Shown: positions 52,740 to 63,001 of the stretch, in pieces
Layout of the letters: each line of letters opens with the position of its first letter
Position numbering within the stretch: position 1 is the stretch's first letter
Assembly: GCA_963675135.1 (NCBI GenBank)
Contig: OY776131.1
Span: forward strand, 38,587,381 to 38,651,380
Direction: 5' to 3'
DNA: 64,000 nt
Source of the DNA: Galeopsis tetrahit
Lineage: Eukaryota; Streptophyta; Magnoliopsida; Lamiales; Lamiaceae
Program-made: the position numbers and the translations under genes
The notes under the pieces: model-generated
Seen by the model: the letters and a program-made list of their open reading frames with translations, nothing else
The model's database searches: none
What the model was told of the DNA's origin: nothing

Positions 52740-54660
52740 AGTACATATAAAAATAATTGCAACTTGATCCAGGGATCATTTTGAAAGATTGAAAAGTTAC
52801 ATGACAAAAAAAATTTATTTTTTTATTTTTTCAATTATGCGTTTCAGGAAACTCCACTTATATGAATATTGAGATTAGGAAGTGGAAGACAATTAGACAA
52901 AGTGATTTTTGATTGCGACTTACAATTGATGTTGTGTTGGCCCCCCTTTCTTGTTCGACTTTAATTTACTAAAGACTCTCTCTTCATTAATTTAGACCCA
53001 CACTATATATACAACTACTTTGTGTTACTTCCAATTCCCTATTTAATTTCTACATTATTTCAATTTTATTGTTAATTAAGTTATGGGATATTTAATTTTT
53101 TCTGAGATCGTCTAAGTTGAAGACCATTATAATTAATTAATTAGGAGTAAAATTTATGATATTATCTTACTCGTCCCAAAATAATGGTTCTTTTTATTTT
53201 TTTTACATTAACTAATAAAACATCATATATCATGCTTAGACTTAGATTTTTGTGTATAAACTTTCAAATATAGTAATATATCCATATTTATTAAACATTA
53301 AAAATTAATTATTTATTCAATAAGAGATATTTTGAACATTTTACATAAAAAAAAAAAAAAATTAGACTGAGGGTGAAGGGGTAGTAGCTAGTTTATGAGC
53401 ACATGATATGCATATATAGATGAGATGGAATAGGAGCATGTGATTAAAAGGGAATATACAGCTTGAAATTAATCTTTTTACATTATAAATACGTGGATCA
53501 GATGGATAATATGACCTCAAAGCATATATTCGTGTACCACATTTATATATCAGGACTACTTTTTCTTATTTTTAACATCTAAATACACCACACCTTTTGC
53601 AATGCCACATCACAAGAATTCGAATTAATACTACGTACTCGATCCCTTTATTATTATTATTTTCTAATTATCCAGAAAATAAAATCTTTTGTGGGATTTC
53701 ATGTAGTTAGTTCGACAGTAGCCTTTTGGAATTTAAGGAATGGTCAAGGATTGAATTCACCACGACTAATTAAGAAGATTGAGGTGTTTTGTAAACTCTT
53801 TAAAATTATTAAAACTATTCATAGTTCTTAATTTTTTAAAATAATTAAGCACTCCAATTTTACAAACAATTCTCTAACCTCATATTTTTGTGAAAACTAG
53901 CTTTAAGGGCCCCGGGGGTATACATGTAAACTATCTATTTAGAAAGTGATTGTATTAAATATATACTTAATTCCAACTTTTGAAATTTTAATTAAAAAAA
54001 CATTAATATTTTCTTAACATGCACCTACTACAATTAATTTATTTATTTTATAAAGAAAGTTCAAATATTATTTTTTCTCCAAAATCGCATTCAAATGTAA
54101 ACACGACTAAATGACTACTGTAGCAGTGGTAGTACAACTTAATTAGTAGTACTGTACTGTACGTAGTAGTCATCCGTGCACTGAGTTTGTGTAAACTGGT
54201 CCCACCAGTTTGGATTAATTAGAAATATTGATTGAGAATTTGAGATTAAGACTTAATCAAAGATATGTATGAAATGGGTTACAAACTATACAATTAACAG
54301 TAACACACATCCCTCTTCAAAATGTTAAAAACGCCATGTTTAAACTATGTTTTGTCTCATGGACAGTAACACACCGTCTCACACAAAGCCACCTGGAATA
54401 TTTTCATATATAGTATTATATTGCATATATATTGAGATTGAAATATGAGATGATGAGTATAAAAACAAAATATAATAATCGTAATATAGTAATTAAAGAG
54501 AAGAACAGTAAAGGTTATAAATTAATTAAAAGTTCCCATGGTATATATACATATGTAATAGCTAGTAGCATAGAGCTAGGAATGATAGTAATAGGTACAT
54601 TTTGAACTAATCATTCTTACCGGGAACTCAAAAACGCCTTAAAGAGTGTATAAACACTCC
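52740..54660. other. Long intergenic stretch, no gene
   Basis: No element with clear ends and no supported frame. A TATA-like CACTATATATACAA at 53007 and a decayed Stowaway-like stretch at about 53165-53385 (ACTCGTCCCAAAATAATGG ... GAGGGTGAAGGGGTAG) are the only signals. 54475-54660 is the probable 3' flank of the DUF4408 gene. Confidence 0.6.
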
Positions 54661-54746
54661 ACTAATTTAATTACTAGAAAAAAAAAAAAAAAAAAAGGGA
54701 ACGAGAAGAACAGATTCAGCTTGCATATATAATATAATATAATTAA

Positions 54747-55304
54747 TTAAGCTGAAATTTGTTCTTCTTCCCTCAAACAACACTTGTGGCGCGCGATGAA
54801 AGCCTCCACCGTTAGTCGGAACTGTTCGCCGCTCATCTCCGCCTCCACCGCCGCCTTCTTCCGGCACTGGTCGCTCTTGCTCCGCCTCAAGCCCCGCACG
54901 TGCGCCGTTGATCTCTCAACATGTGCGGAGGAGTGGGTCCTACTCAACACCTTATTAGTATCCGATGCCTCTTTGTTATTATTAATATTCCCACATTTCT
55001 CCACATATTCGTCGTAAAAATCGTTGCTTTTTCCACCCTTGATCTGCCCCGATATGAACAAAAGCACGATTACGATGACGTTTCCCACTACGAAAACGGA
55101 TCGGGGGCTGATCAGATTACCGGTTGAGAAATATTGGGTGCATAGAAGCAGCTTCAGAGAAAAACCAAAGTGACTACTGCAAAACCGGTAGAGCACAATT
55201 AGCAAAACAAAAGCCTCCGCGAATCGAAACAAAGTGGTGATTCTATCGACCCTGCGGTACTTTGATTTCTCTGCACCCTGCTGGAATTTGTATGAAGAAT
55301 CCAT
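54747..55304 (-). CDS. DUF4408/DUF761-type small membrane protein, 185 aa
   Basis: A single-exon gene starting at ATG 55304 (MDSSYKFQQGAEKSKYRRVD). An upstream in-frame TTG at 55316 is not a plausible plant start. Two hydrophobic segments follow: FRFAEAFVLLIVLYRFCSS (about 25-45) and VFVVGNVIVIVLLFISGQI (about 70-88). This N-terminal pair matches the DUF4408 plan. A polar linker with basic RGLRRSKSDQCRK precedes the C-terminal EMSGEQFRLTVEAFIARHKC, the short motif typical of DUF761 (cotton-fibre-expressed-protein-like). The length is within the family's usual range. Molecular function is unknown; these proteins are membrane-associated and often expressed in stressed or elongating tissue. GC content rises at the 3' end of the gene. 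It stands alone among transposons and appears intact. Confidence 0.88.
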   Translation of the reverse strand: MDSSYKFQQGAEKSKYRRVDRITTLFRFAEAFVLLIVLYRFCSSHFGFSLKLLLCTQYFSTGNLISPRSVFVVGNVIVIVLLFISGQIKGGKSNDFYDEYVEKCGNINNNKEASDTNKVLSRTHSSAHVERSTAHVRGLRRSKSDQCRKKAAVEAEMSGEQFRLTVEAFIARHKCCLREEEQISA

Positions 55305-55356
55305 GATCTTAAACAACTAATTAAGTGGATATATACAACTTGAGATCGAGGAGAGG

Positions 55357-55368
55357 ATTTATATAGCT
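55357..55368 (-). promoter_or_regulatory. TATA box of DUF4408 gene
   Basis: The minus strand reads AGCTATATAAATCC about 55-60 bp upstream of the start codon, a strong plant TATA consensus giving a short leader. Confidence 0.75.
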
Positions 55369-55449
55369 AGAATTAAATAAAATTGCATGGATTAATTAGC
55401 CACCTTCAATCTCAATCTCAAGTGAATAATAATTAGGATGATGAACATA

Positions 55450-55990
55450 GTGTGAGTACTGATAAATGGTTTTTCTTTAGTAGGAGTAGCTAGTATTTTT
55501 TGAAGAATGCTGCAAGGTGTGCATGATATGGGAGGAGAAACAAGTGGTATTTATGGACTCTTAAAACATACAGATTCCACGTCTTTTTCTTTTTATCTTT
55601 TACTTTAATTCATTATTAATATTAGTCTGTGGTGCTTCTCAAAACCACTTCTTTTTCTCTAAACAAAATTTTATAATAAAAAGCTCCTTGCTTCCCACTA
55701 TCCACGTAGATTCAATTTAACAAACCTTTTTTTTAGCACTATTATTTTGGTTTGATTCCGTTAAGTTGTACTTTTCGTGTTCCACTCTACTAGATTTTTA
55801 ACGCTCAATATTGTAATACATTGATTATTTTTTAATATAACATTTATATAGTGAAATAAGATATGGAATACCAAAATTGAAACAAGTAATCTCATTCGCT
55901 ATTATTTACGTTGGAATTTTTTTAATGTATTTAAATTGTGAATTTTAAATTTTAATACTTGTAATGATATGGGTTTGTTTTGAAATTTAA
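55450..55990. other. Upstream flank, no gene
   Basis: AT-rich flank of the DUF4408 gene. I see no element ends and no supported frame. Confidence 0.5.
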
Positions 55991-55993
55991 CTA

Positions 55994-56055
55994 CTTTTTT
56001 TTTTTTTTTGAATTACATTATATATTCTCCCTTTTTTCCTACCCATGGTGATAAA
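55994..56055 (-). mobile_element. SINE 3' fragment
   Basis: T-run followed by GAATTACATTATATATTCTC and CCCTTTTTTCCTACCCATG matches the tail of the complete SINE at 62872-62988. The tRNA-like head is absent. Confidence 0.55.
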
Positions 56056-56127
56056 GGATTAATGTGTGCTTATATAAGATTTATAGTTATTGAGTTGCAC
56101 TCTTGTGTACCAGTCCAAACCAATAAC

Positions 56128-56225
56128 ACATTATATATTCTCCAATTCAATAACTCATTACAAATAACACATGACTCATTTACTATATCCAATCCAATAA
56201 CACATGACCCATTTACTATATCAAT
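56128..56225. repeat. Short tandem repeat (ATAACACATGACCCATTTACTA)
   Basis: CCAATCCAATAACACATGAC and ATTTACTATATC recur two to three times, and diverged AATAACACATTATATATTCT precedes them. Confidence 0.7.
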
Positions 56226-56539
56226 TTAACACATACATTTTTTCATGGGTCTTTATTTTACTTCAATTAATTTTTTTTTTTAATTTTATCATTAAAAAAT
56301 AATACTCCATTAATTTTTTAAAAGTTTATTTTTTTTATTTTACTCAATTGATATTTATATTTATCTTTTTAATATTATTTTTTAAATTTATTTTTCTTCC
56401 TGTTTATCATTCGTGTTTCAAATGATAATTTTTTTAACGTACTTTCTTTTTATGTCATAAATAATTATTCTAAAATTTTAAAGTCAAATAAGAAAATTTT
56501 AAAAATAATATTAATTATTTTTTTAAGTATTAAATAGTA

Positions 56540-56774
56540 CTCCCTCCGTCCCACAATTGTTTGCACACCTATAAAAGGAAACTCTCTCATAAACCCCACC
56601 CTCATAATATTCACATATTTACACAAAATGCAATTACTTTTTCCCTCTTTCCACTCACCTTTTTACTTTATTAATATAACTTTACAAAATTACCCCTCAA
56701 CACTCTACTCATTACACTTTTTTCTTAAAAAATGTGCTCACTTTGTGGTGCAAACACTTGTGGGACGGAGGGAG
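56540..56774. mobile_element. Stowaway MITE (235 bp)
   Basis: Left CTCCCTCCGTCCCACAATTG; right CACTTGTGGGACGGAGGGAG. TA lies at 56538-56539 and 56775-56776. Inverse orientation and close similarity to 37764-38034. Confidence 0.93.
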
Positions 56775-57139
56775 TATAATAATAATTTGTTTTAAAAAAT
56801 AAAACTCTCACCTCTCCTACGCAAGTGTTCAATTTTATTGGTACTATTTTACTTTAATTAATTGGTGTATAATTTTCACCTTATCCTTTTAAAATTTTAT
56901 TTCACTCCTTACAAATTTCACTTCGTTTTACATTGTTTAATTATTTTTTTCATTTGAACTTTCATTTTTTAATCACTTTATTTTAATTTTTTATGAATAT
57001 AATTTTTAGTTTATAAGTGTTATGATAACCGTTGATAAGTATTATGATATATTATTAGTTAATATGAAGTACTGTACATATTAGTTCATATACAATATAA
57101 TATTAGTTTATATTGGTACATGTTTTAATTTTTTCGAGT

Positions 57140-57300
57140 TTCGAGTTCACATACTTTGTGGTAATAGCTCAAATATAGTATAGTATTAGTTCAGATATTG
57201 TATAGTATTAGTTCACATACTCTATGGTACTAGTTCAAATATAGTATAGTATAAATTCAAATATTGTATAGTATTAGTTCATATATTAAATACTCCGTAA
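57140..57300. repeat. Tandem repeat (TAGTTCAAATATAGTATAGTAT)
   Basis: Five imperfect copies of a 30-35 bp unit alternating AAATATAGTATAGTATTAGTTC and ACATACTCTATGGTACTAGT, with weaker copies to 57060. Confidence 0.8.
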
Positions 57301-57304
57301 TATT

Positions 57305-57850
57305 TTTATACCCACATTAATCTCTAGTACTATACAATATATTAACTAGTATTATACCATAGGCGTACTAATACCATATCGTATTTAAACTAATATTTAT
57401 ATTTAACAAAAAATATATAACTTAACACATTTATAATTCCAGACATACCATGCAATTAATACATCAATATTAAAAAAATGATACTCCGTATTAACTAACT
57501 AGTAAGAAGAACAAAAGTGAGAATGAATCACATTAAACACACAATTCAATTAATAGATACTATCACACTCAATAAACATATGAATGCATCAACATGACGA
57601 TGACCCCAAAGAAAATAATAAAGCTGATGCAATAGTATGCTGGTTTCTTCCCCAATTCTCAACTCATTTAAGTTTCTAAATATAAATTTTATTTTTCAAT
57701 TAGATTATATTATTAATTAGTTTTAAAAAATAATCTACAACCTTAAAAAACTTGTAACAAACCAGATATTATTTTAGAAATAATGAAGACATAACAAAAT
57801 AATCTTAGTTACTTATAAATCAGATTAAAGCTAGAAAGTGAGCATGTCAT
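57305..57850. other. No gene recognised
   Basis: AT-rich sequence with no element ends or supported frames. Confidence 0.5.
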
Positions 57851-57889
57851 ATTCATACATTTATACCTAAATTAGAAAAAATTATTTTT

Positions 57890-58360
57890 TTCAATTTTTT
57901 TGTATTTTTTTCCTAAATTTCAGTCATTTTTTGAAAAAAAAAAACTGGAAATTTTATTTTTGAGTTTCATATTTTTTTAATATTCGTTATGTTTTTATAT
58001 TTATTTTTTAAAAGTTAAAAAAATAGAATAATATTTGACTTCGTGGTGATTCATTGGTGAATCGATAGTCGGTGTATAATTATAATTTTAATGAGTTGTA
58101 TTTTAATTTAATTGATAAAATGGTAATATAGTATTTTACATGTATTTTTCTTTTAAAAATTTTGGGGGTGAAATTAATAAAAAAGAAGGTAAATAACTAA
58201 TAACCCATGTAAAAAATCGGATTTAGTTACATGTATGTAACTTGTACACATAAGTGTCTAAAAGAAAGGAGTGCCTAAAAAAAGGGAGTGTGGATTTATT
58301 AAAAAAGGAGGGTAAATAGCCAGTTACATACATGTAACTTGTACACATAAACAATTGCCA
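57890..58360. mobile_element. One-armed relative of the 15301-17933 TIR element
   Basis: GTGGTGATTCATTGGTGAAT, TTGATAAAATGGTAATATAG and TTTTGGGGGTGAAATTAATA parallel 17410-17560. It ends in doubled ACATGTAACTTGTACACATAA (58240, 58345), resembling the family tip. The left arm was not found. Confidence 0.5.
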
Positions 58361-58460
58361 TAGTTATTTATAGGGTTGAATTTTGTACAATTTATATGGT
58401 AGAATTTTAAAATTTGGATTCTAAAATTCCAAAGTAGAACAAGTGTGTTAGATTTTAAAA

Positions 58461-60546
58461 GGGATTATATTTTTTTTAGTCCATTAAGTTACCACAATTT
58501 TGAATTTAGTCCATCAGGTTACCACTTTTTGAATTTAGTCCATTAAGTTTCGATTTATTTTGATTTTGGTCCATTTACCTGCTACAGCAGGTTTCACAGG
58601 TCATTTTTTAAAACACACCCCATAAAATGATACACACACCCCAAATATTAAACACACCACACTAAAATTTAAAAATTATTTTTTATTACTATACACACCC
58701 CCAACTACTTCCTATTTAATAAATTGTCAAAAATAATTAAATTTAAAAAAAATAAGAATTCATATTAATATGAAAAATATAAATAAAACCTATAAAATCA
58801 TCAAAAATTAAACAAAGTTAAAAAAAAATAAAAATTAATTGATTTAAATAGTTTTGAAAATTTAGTTGGTTTTTTTCTATTTTTAAATTTTATTTAGCCT
58901 TATTTTCAATGTTTTTTATACAAGTTAGAACGTAAATAAAACATTAATAAAGAAATTGAGTTTTAAATTTTTTTTTTTTTTTTTTAAATATTTCTTTTAT
59001 ATTACATGAACCTACTAACACCTCATGAATTTTATATACACTCCAAAAGTTAAACATAAAAATTAAAAAATCTAATATAGTTAAATAAAATTATAAACAT
59101 ATTTAATAAATTGTCAAAAATAATTTAATTAAAAAAGTAAGAATTTAAATTAATATGAAAAATATAAATAAAACCTATAAAAAATACATAAATCTTAAAA
59201 AATTTAATAAAGCTAAAAAAATAATTAATTTAATTAGTTTTAAAATTTTAGTTGATTTTTTAATACTTTTAAAGATTTTTTTTATTTAATTTAATAATTT
59301 TTTCAAGTTGATTTTTTTTTTAAAAAATTTATTACAAATCTTCAAAAATAGTAAAAAAATCAATTAAATCTTCAAAACTAATTAAATTAATTCATGTTTT
59401 TAGCTTTGTTTAATTTTCAAAGATTTTAGTGATTTTTATAGGTTTTATTTATATTTATTTATATTAATTTGAATTCTTACTTTTTTTTAATTTAATTATT
59501 TTTAGCAATTTATTAAATATGTTTATAATTTTATTTAACTACATTTGATTTTTGAATTTTTATTTTTAACGTTTGGAGGGTATATAAATTTATGTGGTGT
59601 TAGTAGGTTCATGTAATTTAAAAGAAATATGTAAAAGAAAAAAAAATAAAACTCTATTGCTTTATTAATGTTTTATTTGCGTTCTAACTTCTATAAAATG
59701 CGTCGAAAATAAGGCTAAATAAAATATAAAAATAGTAGAAAATCAACTAAATCTTCAAAACTAATTAAATTAATTATTTTAGCTTTGTTTAATTTTAAAA
59801 GATTTAGGCAATTTTTTTATAGGTTTTATTTATATTTTTACACATTAATTTGAATTCTTACTTTTTTTTTTAATTTAATTGTTTTTAGCAATTTATTAAA
59901 TATGTTTATGATTTTTTTAACTACATTTGATTTTTTAATTTTTGTGTTTAACGTTTGGAGTGTATAAAATTTATGGGGTGTTAGTAGGTTCATGTAATAT
60001 AAAAGAAATATATATTTTAAAGAAAAATAAAATAAAATAAATTTAATCCTCTATTACTTTATTAATGTTTTATTTGTGTTCTAACTTCTATAAAAAACAA
60101 AAATAAGGCTAAATAAAATTTAAAATTAGTAGAAAATCAATTAAATCTTCAAAACTAATTAAATTAATTATTTTAGATTTGTTTAATTTTTAAAGATTTA
60201 TGCAATTTTTTATAGATTTTATTTATATTTTTTTATATTAATTTGAATTCTTACTTTTTTTTTAATTTAATTATTTTTGACAATTTATTAAATAGGAAAT
60301 AGTTGGGGGTGTGTATAGTAATAAAAAATAATTTTTAAATTTTAGTGTGGTGTGTTTAACATTTGGGGTGTGTATATCATTTTATGGGGTGTGTTTTAAA
60401 AAATGACCTGTGAAACCTGCTGTAGCAGGTAACTGGACCAAAATCAAAATAAATCGAAACTTAATGGACTATATTCAAAAAGTGGTAACCTGATGGACTA
60501 AATTCAAAATTGTGGTAACTTAATGGACTAAAAAATATATAATCCC
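58461..60546. mobile_element. Fold-back MULE with very long TIRs (2086 bp)
   Basis: A perfect 9 bp duplication ATTTTAAAA lies at 58452-58460 and 60547-60555. The tips GGGATTATATTTTTTTTAGTCC and inverse match. The inverted arms run for at least 270 bp with high identity (AGTCCATTAAGTTACCACAA, CCTGCTACAGCAGG, CACACCCCATAAAATGATA). The inner region keeps repeating inverted words (TTAGTAGGTTCATGTAAT, TTAAATCTTCAAAACTAATT), so most of the element is palindromic. Non-coding. Confidence 0.93.
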
Positions 60547-60635
60547 ATTTTAAAACCTAGTGAATTTTTAAAATTAATTAGTAGGTTAACATTAAACTTT
60601 ATATTATACGGAGTACTATTGGTGTGTATATAAGG

Positions 60636-60745
60636 TGTCAAGTAATCTAGTCGATTAGACGTCTCTAACCAAATAGAAATCAGATGATATAAGAAACAAC
60701 TCAGTTAAGATAGTAATTCGAAAAGTAATCAACGAAACAATTGTC
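60636..60745 (-). mobile_element. LTR fragment, same family as 14471-15296
   Basis: TGTCAAGTAATCTAGTCGAT, TAGACGTCTCTAACCAA and GATAGTAATTCGAAAAGTAA follow the inverse of the solo LTR's end in order. Only about 110 bp are present. Confidence 0.7.
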
Positions 60746-60882
60746 CCACGTCAGATTATTATTGAAGGGTCATTAAGTATATCTCCACTGGCATATATGG
60801 GGCCTTTTGGAGAAAACTCAAAAGCAAAGCCACGAGTGTTTCACCAATTCAAAGCGGGCAATATCCTGCCCGTATATGATAT

Positions 60883-61130
60883 GGTAAAGTCTAGTATGCA
60901 CTCGAGTGCATGTTATGCACCCTAGTCCATGTTGCACTTTTCAATTTTACTGACTTATACTTTTTGATAAATGATGTTGCACTTTTCAATTATTACAAAA
61001 AATATTATTATACAGTTTAATAATTGAAAAGTGCAACACCATTTACCAAAAAGTGTAAGTCCGTAAAACTGAAAAATGCAACATGGACTAGGGTGCATAA
61101 CATGCACTCGAGTGCATAGCAGACCAACCC
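60883..61130. mobile_element. MULE-type MITE, GGGTTGGTCTGCTATG family (248 bp)
   Basis: A perfect 9 bp duplication ATATGATAT lies at 60874-60882 and 61131-61139. Tips GGTAAAGTCTAGTATGCACT and (inverted) GGGTTGGTCTGCTATGCACT, with full inverted arms of about 110 bp around an ATTATTATAC centre. This is the most complete copy in the window. Confidence 0.95.
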
Positions 61131-61139
61131 ATATGATAT

Positions 61140-61571
61140 ATCTCATCGGATGTTAAATCTCAAATCTAAAAACTAAAAAAATAAATACCATGAGAACGGG
61201 TATAAAAGAGTTGTGGGTACCCACGCTTAGCTTAGGCACTTGACTAAATTTAAAAGCAGCAGGTGCCATAGAAATGAATTATGCATAGACGTTGATATGG
61301 ACATCACATAACTCAGAATTAAGGGATCCAATTCCAATCCATTATGTTATGTATAGTATAGCTGCCTTCAATTCCTTCAAAACCCTTTCTACTTTTTGGG
61401 CCATATTTGAGACCTACAATTATACATGCCGCCCTTCAAAACCGTTATTTCTTCTGGGACCTCACCATGCATACCTTACTTTATTTTGTCAAATCAATGC
61501 TTAGTTAATATATAGTGATTGATATTATGGTTTAATTATTTTAGGTTGATGTTATTACTTTTTTTTATATC
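61140..61571. other. No gene recognised
   Basis: Moderately GC-rich in places (61195-61280, 61370-61470), with a 70-codon open frame at 61292-61504 but no recognisable family. Confidence 0.5.
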
Positions 61572-61573
61572 AG

Positions 61574-62160
61574 ACTAGAGCTGTTAAAATGAGTTTAGCC
61601 CGTTGTGCTAGGCTGCCCCCGTTGTGCATACAATGTGATGTTATTTTTACTTTTTAGGACATTTTGTAAAATTAATCTTTATGAATGATGAATTTAATTT
61701 GTGGGAGATGGTTTTTATCAATATATTATTATATATAGTTGATGAATCATGAAGTTTCGTGTAGGAAGTTATGTTTGTGATATTACTAAATGATAGAACT
61801 TTAATTGTGAAAGATTAATCTTTGTTTTAATATTTTATAATGATGAACCTTATAAATTATATTCCACTCGTATCTTTAAAAGTTGTACATTTACTTTTTA
61901 TAGATCAGTCAAGAAATATAGTATTATATGTATAATAAGTTGTTGAGTTAGGAAGAAATAAGAAAAAAAAAGTAGAGAAAGATAAAATGTAGAGAGGAAT
62001 AATGTGTGTTGTATAAAAAAAAAAAGGCTAACTTTCAAATAAATGGATGTAGTATATTTCTAAAATATAAAAACATATAAAAAAATGTGGACTAACCCGC
62101 CTAGGCCCGAGAACCATCAATAAGTAGGTTTTGTAACCCGCTAGACCATCTTGACACCTT
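61574..62160. mobile_element. Possible hAT-like MITE, degraded
   Basis: TAGAGCTGTTAAAATGAGTT plus AGCCCG near the left, and CGCTAGACCATCTTGACACC near the right, are a loose inverted pair in the style of hAT MITEs. No 8 bp duplication was found. Confidence 0.35.
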
Positions 62161-62756
62161 AAACTTGACGGTGTTTATTTTGAGTTTGGAAATTTAAAAT
62201 TGGTTCTATTTCGAAATTTTAAAAATTAATTTAAAATATTTTCAATAAAGTTAAATTTTATTGTACTAGAAAAATTAGAGATGTAAATGCAACTCCTGAG
62301 TATCTTCAAATATTCAAGAGATCGAGTGTTGTAGTTTTTGAGAATAGAGTATCAGCAGAGCCGTGAGTTTGAGAGGAAAAAGGCAATGAATTTGATGAGA
62401 ATCTACCATAATGTTTTTGTAGTTGTTAATTTATTTTCTAGTTCAAGGAGGTTAAATTTTTGTTATGATTTGATTTTCAATTATTTTGTAACGAATTTCT
62501 CAACCATTTCTTTTTTATTTCTTTGTTATTTAATTCATACTATACATATAATATTTATTAATTTCGTGAGTCCAATCAAATTGCATGGTTAAATATTTAT
62601 TTCTCATGTTATAGTTTTTTCAGAAAGATTATTTAGTAGAGTTAGCCAGTTTAGCAAACTTATAATAAATTATTTTAATAAAATAAAATCTTTTCAGCCG
62701 CATAATACGTAACTCCACAAGGATACTATTGTTTGGTGATTTTATATGACACAAAA
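62161..62756. other. No gene recognised
   Basis: AT-rich. The 84-codon frame at 62338-62592 has no family resemblance and degenerates into phenylalanine-rich text. Confidence 0.5.
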
Positions 62757-62848
62757 GGTTATGAAGATATTTTCTTTTATGAAGTGTGCAAATTGGTATG
62801 AGACATCTATATATAGAAAGTGTGTAAATTCATGTGAAACGGAGGGAG
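62757..62848. mobile_element. Truncated Stowaway (right third)
   Basis: TTTTCTTTTATGAAGTGTGC through GAAACGGAGGGAG and TA. It matches 47107-47188 closely; the left two-thirds are missing. Confidence 0.75.
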
Positions 62849-62871
62849 TAATATTTATGTACACACGGTAT

Positions 62872-62988
62872 GTTTTTTTTTTTTGAATTACATCAAATAC
62901 CCATCCCTTTTCCCCTCCCCATGACTCGAACCCAGGATCTAAAGCCTAGGTAGTTGTGTTCTAACCACTTGAGTTATCCAACTTCGTC
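62872..62988 (-). mobile_element. Complete tRNA-derived SINE (117 bp)
   Basis: On the minus strand the head reads GTTGGATAACTCAAGTGGTT (A box TAACTCAAGTGG), then GATCCTGGGTTCGAGTCATG (B box GGTTCGAGTC), then a short body and an A-tail. A perfect 13 bp duplication GTACACACGGTAT flanks it (62859-62871, 62989-63001). A pol III promoter, A-tail and long duplication define a SINE mobilised by LINE machinery. Confidence 0.93.
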
Positions 62989-63001
62989 GTACACACGGTA
63001 T

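Noticed and set aside
53163..53385. Further Stowaway copy
   Set aside because: Only a weak ACTCGTCCCAAAATAATGG start and GAGGGTGAAGGGG end. No TA flanks or reliable inverted pairing, so it is not listed as an element.
54784..55127. Plus-strand open frames of 68-77 codons
   Set aside because: Antisense to the DUF4408-type gene and without recognisable motifs.
55304..55316. Longer N-terminus (four extra residues) for the DUF4408-type gene
   Set aside because: The codon at 55316 is TTG, not ATG. The first ATG of the frame is at 55304, and the family N-terminus fits this start.
61292..61504. 70-codon gene in a GC-richer patch
   Set aside because: No motif or family resemblance and no promoter or splice context. 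Kept only as a note.
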